A stretch of DNA of 64,000 bases from Streptomyces sp. M41(2017) (GCF_002078175.1 NZ_MWFK01000001.1:5642001-5706000); one strand, 5' to 3'; numbered from the stretch's first letter, positions 27,709 through 36,807 are shown. Numbers and translations are program-made. Notes: a model not told the origin generated them from the sequence alone.

Positions 27709-28902
27709 GTGCTCAGGGCGGATGTCGCCATCGTGGGTGCGGGCGCGGCAGGACTGTCTCTGGCCTATCTGCTGTCCGACCCGGCACCGGGAAGTCGCCG
27801 CCTGTCGGTCCTGCTCGTCGACGCCCCACCGGGCCCCCTGCGGCCCCCCGCCCGCACCTGGTGCTTCTGGGAGCGCTGCCGCAGTTGGTACGACGACGCC
27901 GTGACCGCCTCATGGCAGAACCTCCGCGTCCACACCCGCAGCGGCCGCATCATCAGCAGTCACATCGCCCCACTGCGCTACAAGATGATCCGCTCGGACG
28001 ACTTCGAGGCGCTGACCGCGCACAGCCTCGAACGGAGCGACAACGTCCAACGCGTCGAGGCGACCGTCGAGACCGTAGAAGGCACCACCGGCGGAGCGCA
28101 CCTCTACTGCCGCACGGCGGACGGCGAACCGCTGACGGCCCGTGCCCGCTGGGTCTTCGACTCCCGCCCGCTCGGCAGCCTTCCCGCAAGCCGGACCACG
28201 CTGCTGCAGCACTTCCACGGCTGGTTCGTCGAATCCGACCAGCCCGTCTTCGACCCCGGCGCGGTCACCCTCATGGACTTCCGCACCCCCCAGCCGGCCC
28301 GAGGACTCTCCTTCGGCTACGTGCTTCCCACCAGCCCCCGGCACGCCCTCATCGAGTACACCGAGTTCTCCCCGCAACTCCTGTCCCGGCAGGGCTACGA
28401 GGCAGCGCTGGGCCACTACATCCGTAACGTCCTCGGGCTGCCCGGCCTCCAGGCGGTCTCGACCGAGACCGGGGTCATCCCCATGACCGACGCGTCCTTC
28501 GCCCGGCGGACCGCGCCCTCGGTCTTCCGGATCGGCGCCGCGGCCGGCGCGACACGCCCCTCGACCGGCTACACCTTCGCCGCCATCCAGCGACAGACGC
28601 AGGCCATCGCCAACGCCCTGCTGTCCGGGCGCCATCCGCTCCCGCCCCCAGCACACTCCGCCCGCTCCCGTGCCATGGACGCCGTCATGCTCCGAGCCCT
28701 GGACAGCGGACGGGTCAACGGCGCCGACTTCTTCACCCGCCTGTTCACCCGCGTGCCCACCGAACGGCTGCTGCGCTTCCTCGACGGACACACCCGGCTC
28801 CGAGAAGACCTGACCGTCGGAATCCACACCCCCGTGCTGCCCATGCTGCGCTCCGCCGTGGAACTGCCCTACCTGCCCCGCCGCCCCCACCCCGGCGCGT
28901 GA
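27709..28902 (+). CDS. crtY: Lycopene cyclase CrtY
   Basis: A 397-residue CrtY/CrtL-type lycopene beta-cyclase. It has an N-terminal nucleotide-binding motif ADVAIVGAGAAGLSLAYLLS, the conserved RTWCFWE segment, WVFDSRPL in the middle, MDFRTPQ, and the C-terminal block ATRPSTGYTFAAIQRQTQ. It cyclises both ends of lycopene to give beta-carotene. I chose GTG 27709 because GAGGGGAGAAGG sits just upstream and the conserved fold begins there; an ATG at 27670 is possible. First gene of the plus arm, followed 43 bases later by crtT. Confidence 0.93.
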   Translation: MLRADVAIVGAGAAGLSLAYLLSDPAPGSRRLSVLLVDAPPGPLRPPARTWCFWERCRSWYDDAVTASWQNLRVHTRSGRIISSHIAPLRYKMIRSDDFEALTAHSLERSDNVQRVEATVETVEGTTGGAHLYCRTADGEPLTARARWVFDSRPLGSLPASRTTLLQHFHGWFVESDQPVFDPGAVTLMDFRTPQPARGLSFGYVLPTSPRHALIEYTEFSPQLLSRQGYEAALGHYIRNVLGLPGLQAVSTETGVIPMTDASFARRTAPSVFRIGAAAGATRPSTGYTFAAIQRQTQAIANALLSGRHPLPPPAHSARSRAMDAVMLRALDSGRVNGADFFTRLFTRVPTERLLRFLDGHTRLREDLTVGIHTPVLPMLRSAVELPYLPRRPHPGA

Positions 28903-28945
28903 CCCCTCGCGGACGTGTCCGTGCAAGCCCGACCTAGGAGACCGT

Positions 28946-29680
28946 ATGACCCTGCTGCGCGACGCGGACCTGGCCGCCGCGTTCGACCACGCCGCCCGCA
29001 GCTACGACACGCTGGTGGCCGCCAACCCCGGCTACCACACCCACCTGCGCCGCTCGGCGCGCCGCCTCGGCCTGGCCGACGGCGGCCGCGGCCTGCGTGT
29101 GCTGGACCTCGGCTGCGGAACCGGAGCTTCCACCGCCGCGCTCACAGCCGTCCTGCCCCACGCCCGGATCACCGCGGTCGACGCGTCGGCCGGCATGCTG
29201 CAACGCGCCACCGACAAACCCTGGCCCCGCAACGTCACCTTCGTGCACGCGCCGGCGGAACGCCTCACGCAGGCGGGCATCGGGGGAGCGTACGACGCGA
29301 TCTTCGCCGCCTACCTGTTCCGCAACGTCGCCCAGCCCGACAGCGTCCTCACCGCCGTGCACGACCTGCTGGCCCCCCACGGCCGGCTCGCGGTGCACGA
29401 GTACACCCTCAGCGGCCGCACCGTGGACCGCGCGGTCTGGACGGCGGTGTGCCGCGGCCTGGTCCTGCCCGTCGCCACCGCGCTGGGGGACGGCCAGTTG
29501 TACCGCCATCTGTGGCGCAGCGTCGTCGAGTTCGACACAGCGGATGCGTTCGCGGCACGCGTACGCGCGGCCGGTTTCGACCGGGTCCGGGTCCTGCCCC
29601 TGCCGGGCTGGCAGACCGGCATCACCCACACCGTCATCGCCCAGCGGGCGACCCCCGACACCAGGACCGGGTCCCGATGA
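28946..29680 (+). CDS. crtT: SAM-dependent methyltransferase CrtT
   Basis: A 244-residue class I methyltransferase. Motif I is VLDLGCGTGASTAAL (about residues 51-65), followed by ITAVDASAGMLQRA (SAM-binding acidic strand) and APHGRLAVHEYTL. It is conserved between crtY and crtU in Streptomyces carotenoid clusters, but its substrate is uncertain because CrtU itself does the aromatising methyl shift. The start has TAGGAG seven bases upstream, and the stop overlaps crtU by ATGA. Confidence 0.88.
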   Translation: MTLLRDADLAAAFDHAARSYDTLVAANPGYHTHLRRSARRLGLADGGRGLRVLDLGCGTGASTAALTAVLPHARITAVDASAGMLQRATDKPWPRNVTFVHAPAERLTQAGIGGAYDAIFAAYLFRNVAQPDSVLTAVHDLLAPHGRLAVHEYTLSGRTVDRAVWTAVCRGLVLPVATALGDGQLYRHLWRSVVEFDTADAFAARVRAAGFDRVRVLPLPGWQTGITHTVIAQRATPDTRTGSR

Positions 29681-31251
29681 ACGCGCCGCGCTCGCACGAG
29701 GCCGCCCGGCGCGGCAGGGACCGCCGGGCGCACATGCTGGCGCCTCGTCCCGGCGCTCCGCGCGTCAACAGTGCTCGACCTCCCACAACCGCTGTCGTGG
29801 GAGGTGGCATGGCGGGGCTGGCGGCAGCAACCGCACTGGCCGAACGAGGGGTACGCGTCACTCTCTACGAACGCGGAACATCCCTCGGCGGGCGCGTGGC
29901 CGGCTGGCCCATCAGCATGAACGACGGCACCACGGCCACGATGAGCCGAGGGTTCCATGCCTTCTTCCGCCAGTACTACAACCTGCGCGGACTTCTGCGG
30001 CGTACCGACCCCGGGCTGCGACGACTGACCGGCCTTCCCGACTATCCGCTGCAGCACAGCGGAGGCATGCGTGACAGCTTCCGCAGGGTGCCGCGTACGC
30101 CACCCTGGAGCGCCCTCGGCTTCGTAGCCCAGAGCCCGACCTTCACCGTGCGCGACATGGTCCGCATGAATCCCCTGGCTGCTCTGCCTCTCCTCGATGT
30201 CCGTGTCCCCGACGTCTACGAACAGCTCGACGCTGTCAGCGCGTACGACTTCCTGCAATCCGTCCGCTTCCCGGAAGCCGCCCACCACCTCGCCTTCGAG
30301 GTCTTCTCCCGCAGTTTCTTCGCCGACCCGCGGCACCTCTCCGCCGCGGAGATGGTGCTGATGTTCCACATCTACTTCCTGGGCTCCGCCGAAGGCCTCC
30401 TCTTCGACGTGCCTCATGAACCCTTCCCGCAGGCCCTTTGGGACCCTCTCGGCGCCTACCTGCAGCAGCACGGCGCCGACATCCGGCTGTCCACCGCCGT
30501 CACGGCGGTCACCCCCACCAGCGACGCGGGCTTCATCGTCGACACCGGCGGCGCCCAGCAGCGACACGACGCCGTCGTGCTGGCCCTCGACACCGCCGGC
30601 CTTCAGGCCGTTGTCAGCCGGTCGCCCGACCTCGCCGACTCTCCATGGCGCCAACGCGTCGGCCGCCTGCGCACAGCACCCCCCTTTCTCGTATCACGGC
30701 TCTGGCTCGACCGACCCGTCTCCGAGCACCGCCCCGGCTTCCTGGGCACCAGCGGCTACGAGACCCTGGACAACATCAGCGTCCTCAACCGTTGGGAGGG
30801 CGAGGCCACTCGCTGGGCCGAGCGAACCGGCGGTTCCGTCGTGGAACTGCACGCCTACGCCCTGCCCGAGAGCAGCTCGCACGACATCGAGCAGAAGCGG
30901 CTGCTCACCCAACTGCACACCGCCTATCCAGAAACCCGAGCCGCTTCCGTCGTCGATGAGCGCCACGAATGGCGCAGCGACTGCCCCATGTTCCCGGTCG
31001 GCGGCTACGCCGACCGCCCCACGATTCGCACCCCCCAGCCCGGGCTGATGATCGCCGGAGACCTCGTCCGGACCGACCTCCCCGTGGCCCTCATGGAACG
31101 CGCGGCAACGAGCGGATTCATGGCGGCCAACGCACTCCTGGAGGGCTGGAACGTTCGTGGCCAGACCCTATGGACGGTTCCCCGCCAGGGGCGAAGCGCG
31201 GCACTGAGGGCCCTGGTCGCGATGGGCGACGCGTTCAGCCCTCGCGGGTGA
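29677..31251 (+). CDS. crtU: Beta-carotene desaturase/methyltransferase CrtU
   Basis: A 524-residue FAD enzyme that turns beta-carotene into isorenieratene by ring desaturation and methyl migration. After a 37-residue basic extension comes TTAVVGGGMAGLAAATALAE with VTLYERGTSLGGRV. The C-terminal FAD-contact region is GLMIAGDLVRTDLPVALMER. Residues 80-100 (MSRGFHAFFRQYYNLR) fit the CrtU subfamily. Translation is coupled to crtT (ATGA). A hairpin at 31278-31298 follows the stop and probably ends the operon. The product of the whole cluster is therefore predicted to be isorenieratene or a derivative. Confidence 0.92.
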   Translation: MNAPRSHEAARRGRDRRAHMLAPRPGAPRVNSARPPTTAVVGGGMAGLAAATALAERGVRVTLYERGTSLGGRVAGWPISMNDGTTATMSRGFHAFFRQYYNLRGLLRRTDPGLRRLTGLPDYPLQHSGGMRDSFRRVPRTPPWSALGFVAQSPTFTVRDMVRMNPLAALPLLDVRVPDVYEQLDAVSAYDFLQSVRFPEAAHHLAFEVFSRSFFADPRHLSAAEMVLMFHIYFLGSAEGLLFDVPHEPFPQALWDPLGAYLQQHGADIRLSTAVTAVTPTSDAGFIVDTGGAQQRHDAVVLALDTAGLQAVVSRSPDLADSPWRQRVGRLRTAPPFLVSRLWLDRPVSEHRPGFLGTSGYETLDNISVLNRWEGEATRWAERTGGSVVELHAYALPESSSHDIEQKRLLTQLHTAYPETRAASVVDERHEWRSDCPMFPVGGYADRPTIRTPQPGLMIAGDLVRTDLPVALMERAATSGFMAANALLEGWNVRGQTLWTVPRQGRSAALRALVAMGDAFSPRG

Positions 31252-31277
31252 CCGGGGCGATCTCCGCACTCAGCAGA

Positions 31278-31298
31278 CGGCCACCCAAGGGGTGGCCG
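31278..31298 (+). terminator. Hairpin after crtU
   Basis: A perfect 9-bp stem (CGGCCACCC / GGGTGGCCG) with a 3-base loop, 27 bases after the crtU stop and before the convergent GvpU-like gene. There is no T-run, which is usual for Streptomyces terminators. Confidence 0.6.
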
Positions 31299-31418
31299 GT
31301 CAACGGCGGAAGTCGTGGCCACATGGCCCTCACCTTGAGCACGGAAGGTACGGACCGCCCCTGTCAGCCAGGCGAGGCGACAGCACGCGGCAAAGTGGGT
31401 TTCTGCCGCGCCGGCCGC

Positions 31419-31778
31419 TCAGTGGTCGGAATATCTGAAATCGCCGACGGTCCAGGCACTGACGTCGGCGATCGCCACCCGGTACATACCGCCCGTCTCG
31501 GGGATACCCACCGTGCCCTGCAGGATCCGGGCGACATGGAAGTGCAGATGCGTGGGCTTCGCCGCGATGCGGGACGGAGTGTCGAACACAGCGGAGAACT
31601 CTGTCAGACGGTCGGAGTCGTTCAGTACATCGGACACCCGCTGCCGCCATACTCCCTCAGGCGCCAGCCGGCCGGTGATGACCGTGCCACCGGTGACCAC
31701 GGTCAGGGACATCTGGTTGCTTTGCCCGGACTCCACCAGGGTGGCGACGTCTTCGAGCAGCTCGTCAGGCTTGGACAT
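31419..31778 (-). CDS. GvpU-like gas vesicle accessory-type protein
   Basis: A 119-residue soluble protein. The N-terminal strand pair MSLTVVTGGTVITGRLAPEG and the C-terminal block THLHFHVARILQG followed by MYRVAIADVSAWTVGDF resemble the layout of GvpU-type proteins ('sLTvnvgG.lIsGtL ... fIHLrdAr ... lWRgrl..V.gw.lG'). GvpU is an accessory factor affecting gas-vesicle clustering in Bacillus. In Streptomyces such proteins occur with no proven role. No other gvp gene is in the window. It starts at ATG 31778 with a weak ribosome site. The family call is tentative; the gene itself looks real. Confidence 0.55.
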   Translation of the reverse strand: MSKPDELLEDVATLVESGQSNQMSLTVVTGGTVITGRLAPEGVWRQRVSDVLNDSDRLTEFSAVFDTPSRIAAKPTHLHFHVARILQGTVGIPETGGMYRVAIADVSAWTVGDFRYSDH

Positions 31779-32112
31779 GGCGAAGATTCTATTTCCTGCG
31801 TACGTTCCCCCTGCGCCATCCTGTGCAAGGGAGAAACGGACGCTGCCAGGCGAGAGCGTGTTGCGCTCCGGAGAGCAGGCACCAGACCGGTGGAACCTGT
31901 CGACCCGTGAACCTGAAAGCAGTTCCGCTCACACGGTCCCCCCACTGACGTCCTTCCGACAGAACCGCGCCTCTGCCCACAGGCCGGCCCCGTCTCCGCG
32001 TTGGCCCGGCTCCTGGGAATGGCGCTCACGGGTAGCGGTACGTCATGCGTGATGAACTGTGGCCCGGCTTCGAGACGTTGACCTCGTATCGAACGAGAGA
32101 GTGGGAGGGTTC
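31779..32112. other. Divergent intergenic region
   Basis: Between the GvpU-like gene (minus) and the xylanase (plus). It should hold both promoters; no clear operator repeat or consensus was found. Confidence 0.4.
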
Positions 32113-33855
32113 GTGGACCTTGGTGGGGGGACGTGGCAGCGGCTGACCGCCGTGGTGCTCGTCATGGCGGTGGCGGCCGGGTGTACGGGGCAGGGGGAAG
32201 TCTCGGGCGGCGGAAACGACGTGGACCTGCTGCGGAACGACGACTGGACACAGATGCCGGGCATCACCGCGCGGAACGACATCCTGCGGGTCAGCGCATT
32301 GGATCGGCGCATCGTGGAGCAGGACTCCTCCGGCGGCCAGCCCAACCCCCCGCTGAACCTGGCCGGCCCGCATCTCGAGTCCGATGGCGACTTCACCGTC
32401 ACCGCGCGTATGTCCGATGTGGGGGACGATGCCGGCGGCTCATGGCTACGGCTGTACGGACGGGCACCGGTCATCTACGACGAGTGGCGGCAGGAGCGGC
32501 CCTCCCTCCGCGTCGGCGTGACCGCCGACGGACAAGTGACGATCCAGATATGGGACGGCGAGGACGATGACCCCGCCACCTCCCAGGATTTCGACTGCGA
32601 CTGCTCCGGGACGGTGACGCTCACCGTGTCGAGCATCGGTGACACGTTCCATGTAACGGCCGACGGGCGGCGGCTGGGAACCGCGCGGGACCCGGGGGTG
32701 TTCGCCGAGGGCACTGTCTGGTTCGGCCTGGAGGCCGACGCGGGCGAGGACAAGCGCCACGAGGGATGGCGTCTCACGCAGCTGACCGCGCGGGCAGAGA
32801 GCGGTGACGCGCTCCGCGTGATCAAAGCACCGCAGCTACGCCAGAAGCAGTCCGGCGACTCACTGCGCGCGCGGGCCGCAGACGTCGGGCGGCCCTTTGA
32901 CGTCGGCGCCGCCCTGGCCGAGAACCCGCTGCTCACCGACTCACGCTACCGGGCACTCGCGGGGAGCCAGTTCTCCATGCTCACCCCGGAGAACGCGTTC
33001 AAGCCGCAGTTCCTCCACCCACGCCGCGGCGTCTACGACTTCCGCGACGCGGACCTCCTCGTACGCTTCGCCCGCGCCAACGACATGAAGGTGCACGCGC
33101 ACACCCTCGTCTGGCACGAGGCTCTGCCCAACTGGATGCGGCAGACGGACGACCCCGCGGAGGTGCGCCGGACCATGCTCGGGCACATCGCCAGGGTCGC
33201 CGGGCACTTCAAGGGCAAAGTCGCGGAATGGGATGTGGTCAACGAGCCCATGTCCGACGACGAGAAGAGCTACACCGACGGGGATCTCGGTCTGCGCTCC
33301 GAGCAGAGCCCGTGGTTCGAGGCCATGGGCGAGGAGTACATCGACGAGGCGTTCAGGGCCGCCCACCGGGCCGATCCGAAGGCACGGCTCTTCCTCAACG
33401 AGTACGGGGTCGAGGAGGAAGGCGAGCGATGGGACGCCCTCTACGCTCTGGTCGAGCGGCTCAGGGAACGCGGCGTACCGATCGACGGCGTGGGCTTCCA
33501 GAACCATGAGTACGCGCCCGGCGACCGCATCGACCCTGAGACCTTCCGCAGCCATGTGCGGGATCTGGCGGAGCTCGGGGTGCAGGCGCGGGTGTCGGAG
33601 ATGGACGTCCCCATCAGTGAGGACGAGGAGGACGGGCGGCAGACCCAGGCTGAGGAGATGGCGGGCAAGCTGCGGGTCTGCCTGGAGGAGCCGAACTGCA
33701 CATCGTTCACCACATGGGGATTCACCGACCGGTACGGTTCCACCGCCGACACCGACATCTATCCTCCGCGCACGGCCGATTCCCTGCCGTGGGACGCGGC
33801 CCTGCGGCTGAAGCCGGCGTACGAGCGCCTGCTCGACGCCTTTGACGAAGCGTGA
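32113..33855 (+). CDS. GH10 endo-1,4-beta-xylanase lipoprotein
   Basis: A 580-residue exported enzyme. A short hydrophobic signal (LTAVVLVMAVAAGC) ends in a lipobox with Cys24, so it should be membrane-anchored outside the cell. Residues about 70-235 form a jelly-roll-like sugar-binding region (LRLYGRAPVIYDEWR, VTIQIWDG, VWFGLEAD). The GH10 barrel covers about 250-575. The acid/base glutamate is in EWDVVNEPM (E378) and the nucleophile in VSEMDVP (E496), with HAHTLVWHEALPNWM as the conserved substrate strand. It cleaves internal xylan bonds. I chose GTG 32113 because GGGAGGG precedes it; GTG 32101 and ATG 32059 are alternatives. A solitary lipid-anchored GH10 with this N-terminal domain is less common than secreted forms. 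Confidence 0.9.
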   Translation: MDLGGGTWQRLTAVVLVMAVAAGCTGQGEVSGGGNDVDLLRNDDWTQMPGITARNDILRVSALDRRIVEQDSSGGQPNPPLNLAGPHLESDGDFTVTARMSDVGDDAGGSWLRLYGRAPVIYDEWRQERPSLRVGVTADGQVTIQIWDGEDDDPATSQDFDCDCSGTVTLTVSSIGDTFHVTADGRRLGTARDPGVFAEGTVWFGLEADAGEDKRHEGWRLTQLTARAESGDALRVIKAPQLRQKQSGDSLRARAADVGRPFDVGAALAENPLLTDSRYRALAGSQFSMLTPENAFKPQFLHPRRGVYDFRDADLLVRFARANDMKVHAHTLVWHEALPNWMRQTDDPAEVRRTMLGHIARVAGHFKGKVAEWDVVNEPMSDDEKSYTDGDLGLRSEQSPWFEAMGEEYIDEAFRAAHRADPKARLFLNEYGVEEEGERWDALYALVERLRERGVPIDGVGFQNHEYAPGDRIDPETFRSHVRDLAELGVQARVSEMDVPISEDEEDGRQTQAEEMAGKLRVCLEEPNCTSFTTWGFTDRYGSTADTDIYPPRTADSLPWDAALRLKPAYERLLDAFDEA

Positions 33856-34127
33856 GGAACCAAGGCGCGCTCCCTCGACTTGGCGTCGATGGTGGTGCCA
33901 GTCACAAAGCGTCTTGTTCCGCCGCGAGTCCTGACAGAACATGCCGGACGACCAGGACGCCGGCCCCATCGGGCCGGCGAGACTACTTCGGGCAGGGCCC
34001 GCCGCTCACGCTCGGTCATGCCGCCCCGGACGCCCCACTCGATGCGGTTGTCGAGGGCGGCGGCCCCGCAACCCCGATGCCAACGACGCTCGGACGAAAG
34101 AGCTGCCTCGACTCCCTGGGGGGACGT

Positions 34128-34268
34128 GTGGACGACCCTACTCAACGGAACAGGCTCGGCGGCCTCGGCTGCATCCTCGTGGCCGTGGTCACCATCGCCG
34201 CCGTAATTGCCCTGGTCGTGTGGGCGTGGCAGCAACCCGGCGGGAGCACGCCCAGCTACTGGCACTGA
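34128..34268 (+). CDS. 46-residue single-span membrane protein
   Basis: The short gene starts at GTG 34128 after a strong GGGGGGAC site. A polar N-terminus (VDDPTQRNRLGG) is followed by one hydrophobic helix (CILVAVVTIAAVIALVVWAW) and a short tail. It is compact and ends 46 bases before a strong hairpin, consistent with a real small gene. The function is unknown. Confidence 0.55.
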   Translation: MDDPTQRNRLGGLGCILVAVVTIAAVIALVVWAWQQPGGSTPSYWH

Positions 34269-34314
34269 ACCAGTGGCGCACGGCGGTGCAGAGTTCGGCG
34301 CCGAACACATGAAC

Positions 34315-34361
34315 CGGCGGTGTTTTCCCGCTCCTGGTGGAGGAGCGGGAAAACACCGCCG
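34315..34361. terminator. Bidirectional terminator, 21-bp perfect stem
   Basis: Inverted repeat with arms at 34315-34335 and 34341-34361, perfectly complementary over 21 bases with a 5-base loop (GGTGG). The arms contain a TTTT/AAAA step. It lies between the convergent mini-membrane gene (plus) and the sigma factor gene (minus) and should stop transcription from both sides. Confidence 0.9.
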
Positions 34362-34381
34362 AGGGGACGCCGCGGGTGGGC

Positions 34382-35221
34382 TCAGTTGGTGGCGAGCATG
34401 CCTTCGCGGAGCTTGGCCAGAGTTCGGTTGAGGAGTCGGGAGACGTGCATCTGGGAGACGCCGAGGTGTTCGCCGATCTGGGCCTGGGTGAGCTCGTCGA
34501 CGAACCGCATGTGGATGATGCGGCGCTCGCGGTCGTCGAGTTGGGCGATCATGGGGGCGAGCGCGTTGAAGTCCTCGACAAGTTCGAGGGCGTGGTCGTC
34601 CGCGCCGATGAAGTTGGCGAGCGCGGATTCCCCGTCGCTGGTGGAGTTGATCGTCGCGTCCAGGGACGAGGAGTTGTAGCCGTTGGAGGCAAGGCGCGCC
34701 TCGATGACCTCCTCCTCGCTCAGCGACATCAGTTGGGAGAGCTCCTTGACCGTGGGGGTGCGGCCGAGACGGCTGCGCAGTTCCTCGGTGGCCTTGGCCA
34801 GCTGGACGCGAGCTTCCTGCAGGCGCCGCGGGACGTGGACGGCCCAGCTCGTGTCGCGGAAGAAGCGCTTGATCTCACCGACGATGTAGGGGACGGCGAA
34901 GGAGGTGAACTCGACTTCGCGGGTGAGCTCGAAGCGGTCGATGGCCTTGATGAGGCCGATCGTGCCGACCTGGACGATGTCTTCCATCTCGTCGCTGCTG
35001 CGGCTGCGGAATCGCGAGGCCGCGTACTGGACGAGGGTGATGTTCATTTCGATGAGGGTGTTGCGCGCGTACTGGTACTCGGGCGTGCCCTCTTCGAGTA
35101 CGGCGAGCTTGTCGAAGAACAGCCGTGACAGCTCACGGGCGTCCTTCGGTGCGATCTGCGACGGGTCCGCGATCTCGGGCAGCACACCGGACTGCGCCTC
35201 TGCCGTCCTCGTCACTGTCAT
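34382..35221 (-). CDS. SigB/SigF-type RNA polymerase sigma factor
   Basis: A 279-residue sigma-70 group 3 factor. Region 2 is ARNTLIEMNITLVQYAASRF with MEDIVQVGTIGLIKAIDRFE, followed by the -10-binding segment EFTSFAVPYIVGEIKRFFRD. Region 3 starts HVPRRLQEAR. Region 4 has LDDRERRIIHMRF and the helix-turn-helix TQAQIGEHLGVSQMHVSRLL. It belongs to the stress/development SigB-SigF-SigG group, which are held by RsbW-type anti-sigma kinases; a possible set of such regulators lies 4 kb away. I chose ATG 35221, preceded by AGGAGGGGA, rather than earlier in-frame starts. Which named paralogue it is cannot be told from sequence alone. Confidence 0.92.
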   Translation of the reverse strand: MTVTRTAEAQSGVLPEIADPSQIAPKDARELSRLFFDKLAVLEEGTPEYQYARNTLIEMNITLVQYAASRFRSRSSDEMEDIVQVGTIGLIKAIDRFELTREVEFTSFAVPYIVGEIKRFFRDTSWAVHVPRRLQEARVQLAKATEELRSRLGRTPTVKELSQLMSLSEEEVIEARLASNGYNSSSLDATINSTSDGESALANFIGADDHALELVEDFNALAPMIAQLDDRERRIIHMRFVDELTQAQIGEHLGVSQMHVSRLLNRTLAKLREGMLATN

Positions 35222-36173
35222 GCTGGTCCCCTCCTGTGTAATCAAGCGTTCGGCCGCTGGCCCCATGCACGTCGGCGACAGACGGTGTACCCGGAACCGG
35301 GCCATGCATGTCAGCGGATTTTCGGATGGTCCGAGCGCACCGTGGGTGACTGGTTCGCGGGCTTCCACGAGCCCATGGGATGCAGCTCTCCGAATTGCCT
35401 GGGACTGCGCGCTCTTCTGTCCGGCGGTGCTGCTGACGTCACGCTGTCGGGTGCAACAGCGCGTGCAGCCCGAGGACAGCGCACCGTGGACCGCTCCGTC
35501 ACCTCGTGGCGAATGACCACGCCGCCTCGCTGCGCCAGCTCGCCGGAATCGTCACGGACTGCCGGGACTCCCCGCCACCGCGGCGGACGCTCTCGCGTCC
35601 CTGCATGAGGCACTCGGGGGAAGCCCGGCCCAGTTCCCCGGCCCCCTTTCCGAGATGGGCGGTCCCATCCGCGGCCCGGTCACGGGGACCTCGCGGACCG
35701 CGTGACCGGCATCGGCCGCCACGCCGGCGAGATGGTCGTGAGCGAACACCTCACCGTTCCTCCATCGGGTCGTGATCGCCGCCCGCTCACGACAACGGCC
35801 CTCGGGGCGCGGTCGGCCGGCAGCAGAACGCAGCGACCGTCACATGCGCAAGGGCCGGACGGAGTGTCTCCGTCCGGCCCCTGTGTGCGTCGGTTGGCAG
35901 CTCGAAATGCGGGGGGTGCCGCAGTCGAATGGCGCCGTGGAAACCGTCGTCGAATTCACTGACGCTTGCTCAAAAAGGCGGCTATTGTCCGGGAGTCTTA
36001 AATCAAACATGGAACTACCGAGCGTAGTGGCCGGAGGCGGCATGCTGGAGGGCCATGGTTCCTGGCGTCACCCCGCCTCCGGCCACCACGTGGCGCATAC
36101 CCCGCATCGGGGGAATCACCCCCTTCTGCTCCGCGCGGCAAGAAGGGCAACCTTCAGGGGCGGGAACGGGAAA
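35222..36173. other. About 950-bp region without intact gene
   Basis: The upstream region of the sigma gene, then plus-strand coding-like fragments at about 35506-35830 that change frame (LRQLAGIVTD, then DALASLHEALGGSPAQF in another frame, then HAGEMVVSEHLTV). They end at a hairpin at 35852-35880. It may be a decayed small gene with its terminator, but I cannot name it. Confidence 0.4.
35852..35880 (+). terminator. 13-bp hairpin
   Basis: Arms 35852-35864 (GGGCCGGACGGAG) and 35868-35880, perfect 13-bp stem with a 3-base loop. No intact gene ends here, so it may be the surviving terminator of a decayed gene. Confidence 0.6.
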
Positions 36174-36211
36174 CGGGTGGGGCCCGACGCCGTCGCGTCG
36201 GGCCCCACCCG
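36174..36211 (-). terminator. 17-bp perfect hairpin
   Basis: Arms 36174-36190 and 36195-36211 are perfectly complementary (17 bp) with a CGTC loop. It lies 25 bases beyond the stop of the hydrophobic mini-protein on the minus strand, so it is its likely terminator. Confidence 0.85.
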
Positions 36212-36235
36212 CGTGAAACTGCTGTTCAGAACCGT

Positions 36236-36406
36236 CTACCAGCGGTACCAACGGCCGCGCTTGCCGCCGCTGGCCGTCGGGCGGATCACGAAGCCGAGCA
36301 CCCACACGATCAGCACGATGACGGCGATCCACCACAGTGCCTTCAGTGCGAAACCGGCACCGAAGAGGATCAGGGCGAGCAGAAGAACAAGAAGAATAGG
36401 AACCAT
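36236..36406 (-). CDS. Small hydrophobic membrane protein
   Basis: A 56-residue protein that is almost entirely two hydrophobic helices (VPILLVLLLALILFGAGFAL, then LWWIAVIVLIVWVLGFVI) with a basic, aromatic tail (GGKRGRWYRW). The type is widespread in Streptomyces, often under stress sigma control, with no known activity. ATG 36406 has GGAGG nine bases upstream; longer in-frame starts would place that site inside the gene. It is divergent from the CsbD gene. Confidence 0.8.
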   Translation of the reverse strand: MVPILLVLLLALILFGAGFALKALWWIAVIVLIVWVLGFVIRPTASGGKRGRWYRW

Positions 36407-36584
36407 GATGATCAACCTCCGCCCCCTCATCTGCCCGGGTCGGCAATCTCCACTCCTGCGGATCGATCCCTTTTCGCGGTTGTCCCCGATCCGGGCCACG
36501 CCTTTGTGATCCACTGGTTTAGGAGGTGAATCTCTGGCAACTCGGAGAAGAACCTTTTTCGAGCGAGACAGGGTGTGAGTGGTT

Positions 36585-36761
36585 GTGGCTGCGGACGAGA
36601 AGGCTCAGGCCAAGGCCGAGCAGGTCGAGGGCAAGGTCAAGAAGGTCGTCGGCGGTGCAGTCGGCAACGAGTCCCTGAAGGCCAAGGGCAAGGCCAAGGA
36701 GTCCCAGGGTGACCTCCGCGCGGCCAAGGAGAAGACGAAGGACGCCGTCAAGCCCAAGTAG
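36585..36761 (+). CDS. CsbD family stress protein
   Basis: A 58-residue highly charged, Lys/Glu/Ala-rich helical protein (EKAQAKAEQVEGKVKK, GNESLKAKGKAKESQGDL). It matches the CsbD family, whose Bacillus founder is SigB-dependent; the molecular function is unknown. GTG 36585 gives a start equivalent to the family 'MSADEKxKAKAEQ'; GTG 36579 two codons earlier is equally possible. A terminator hairpin follows at 36778. Confidence 0.9.
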   Translation: MAADEKAQAKAEQVEGKVKKVVGGAVGNESLKAKGKAKESQGDLRAAKEKTKDAVKPK

Positions 36762-36777
36762 TCCTCTTCGTACTCCT

Positions 36778-36807
36778 GATCCCGGCAGCCCGCTGGTTGC
36801 CGGGATC
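36778..36807 (+). terminator. Hairpin after csbD-like gene
   Basis: A 10-bp perfect stem (GATCCCGGCA / TGCCGGGATC) with a 10-base loop, 17 bases after the CsbD-family stop. Confidence 0.75.

Noticed and set aside
35287..35292. GGGTAC hexamer (minus strand) upstream of the sigma gene, resembling a SigB-type -10
   Set aside because: No matching GNNT element at the required 14-16 base spacing, so a promoter cannot be supported.
35506..35830. Possible small gene ending at the 35852 hairpin
   Set aside because: Coding-like sequence requires at least two frame changes and I recognise no family. Left as part of the gap description.
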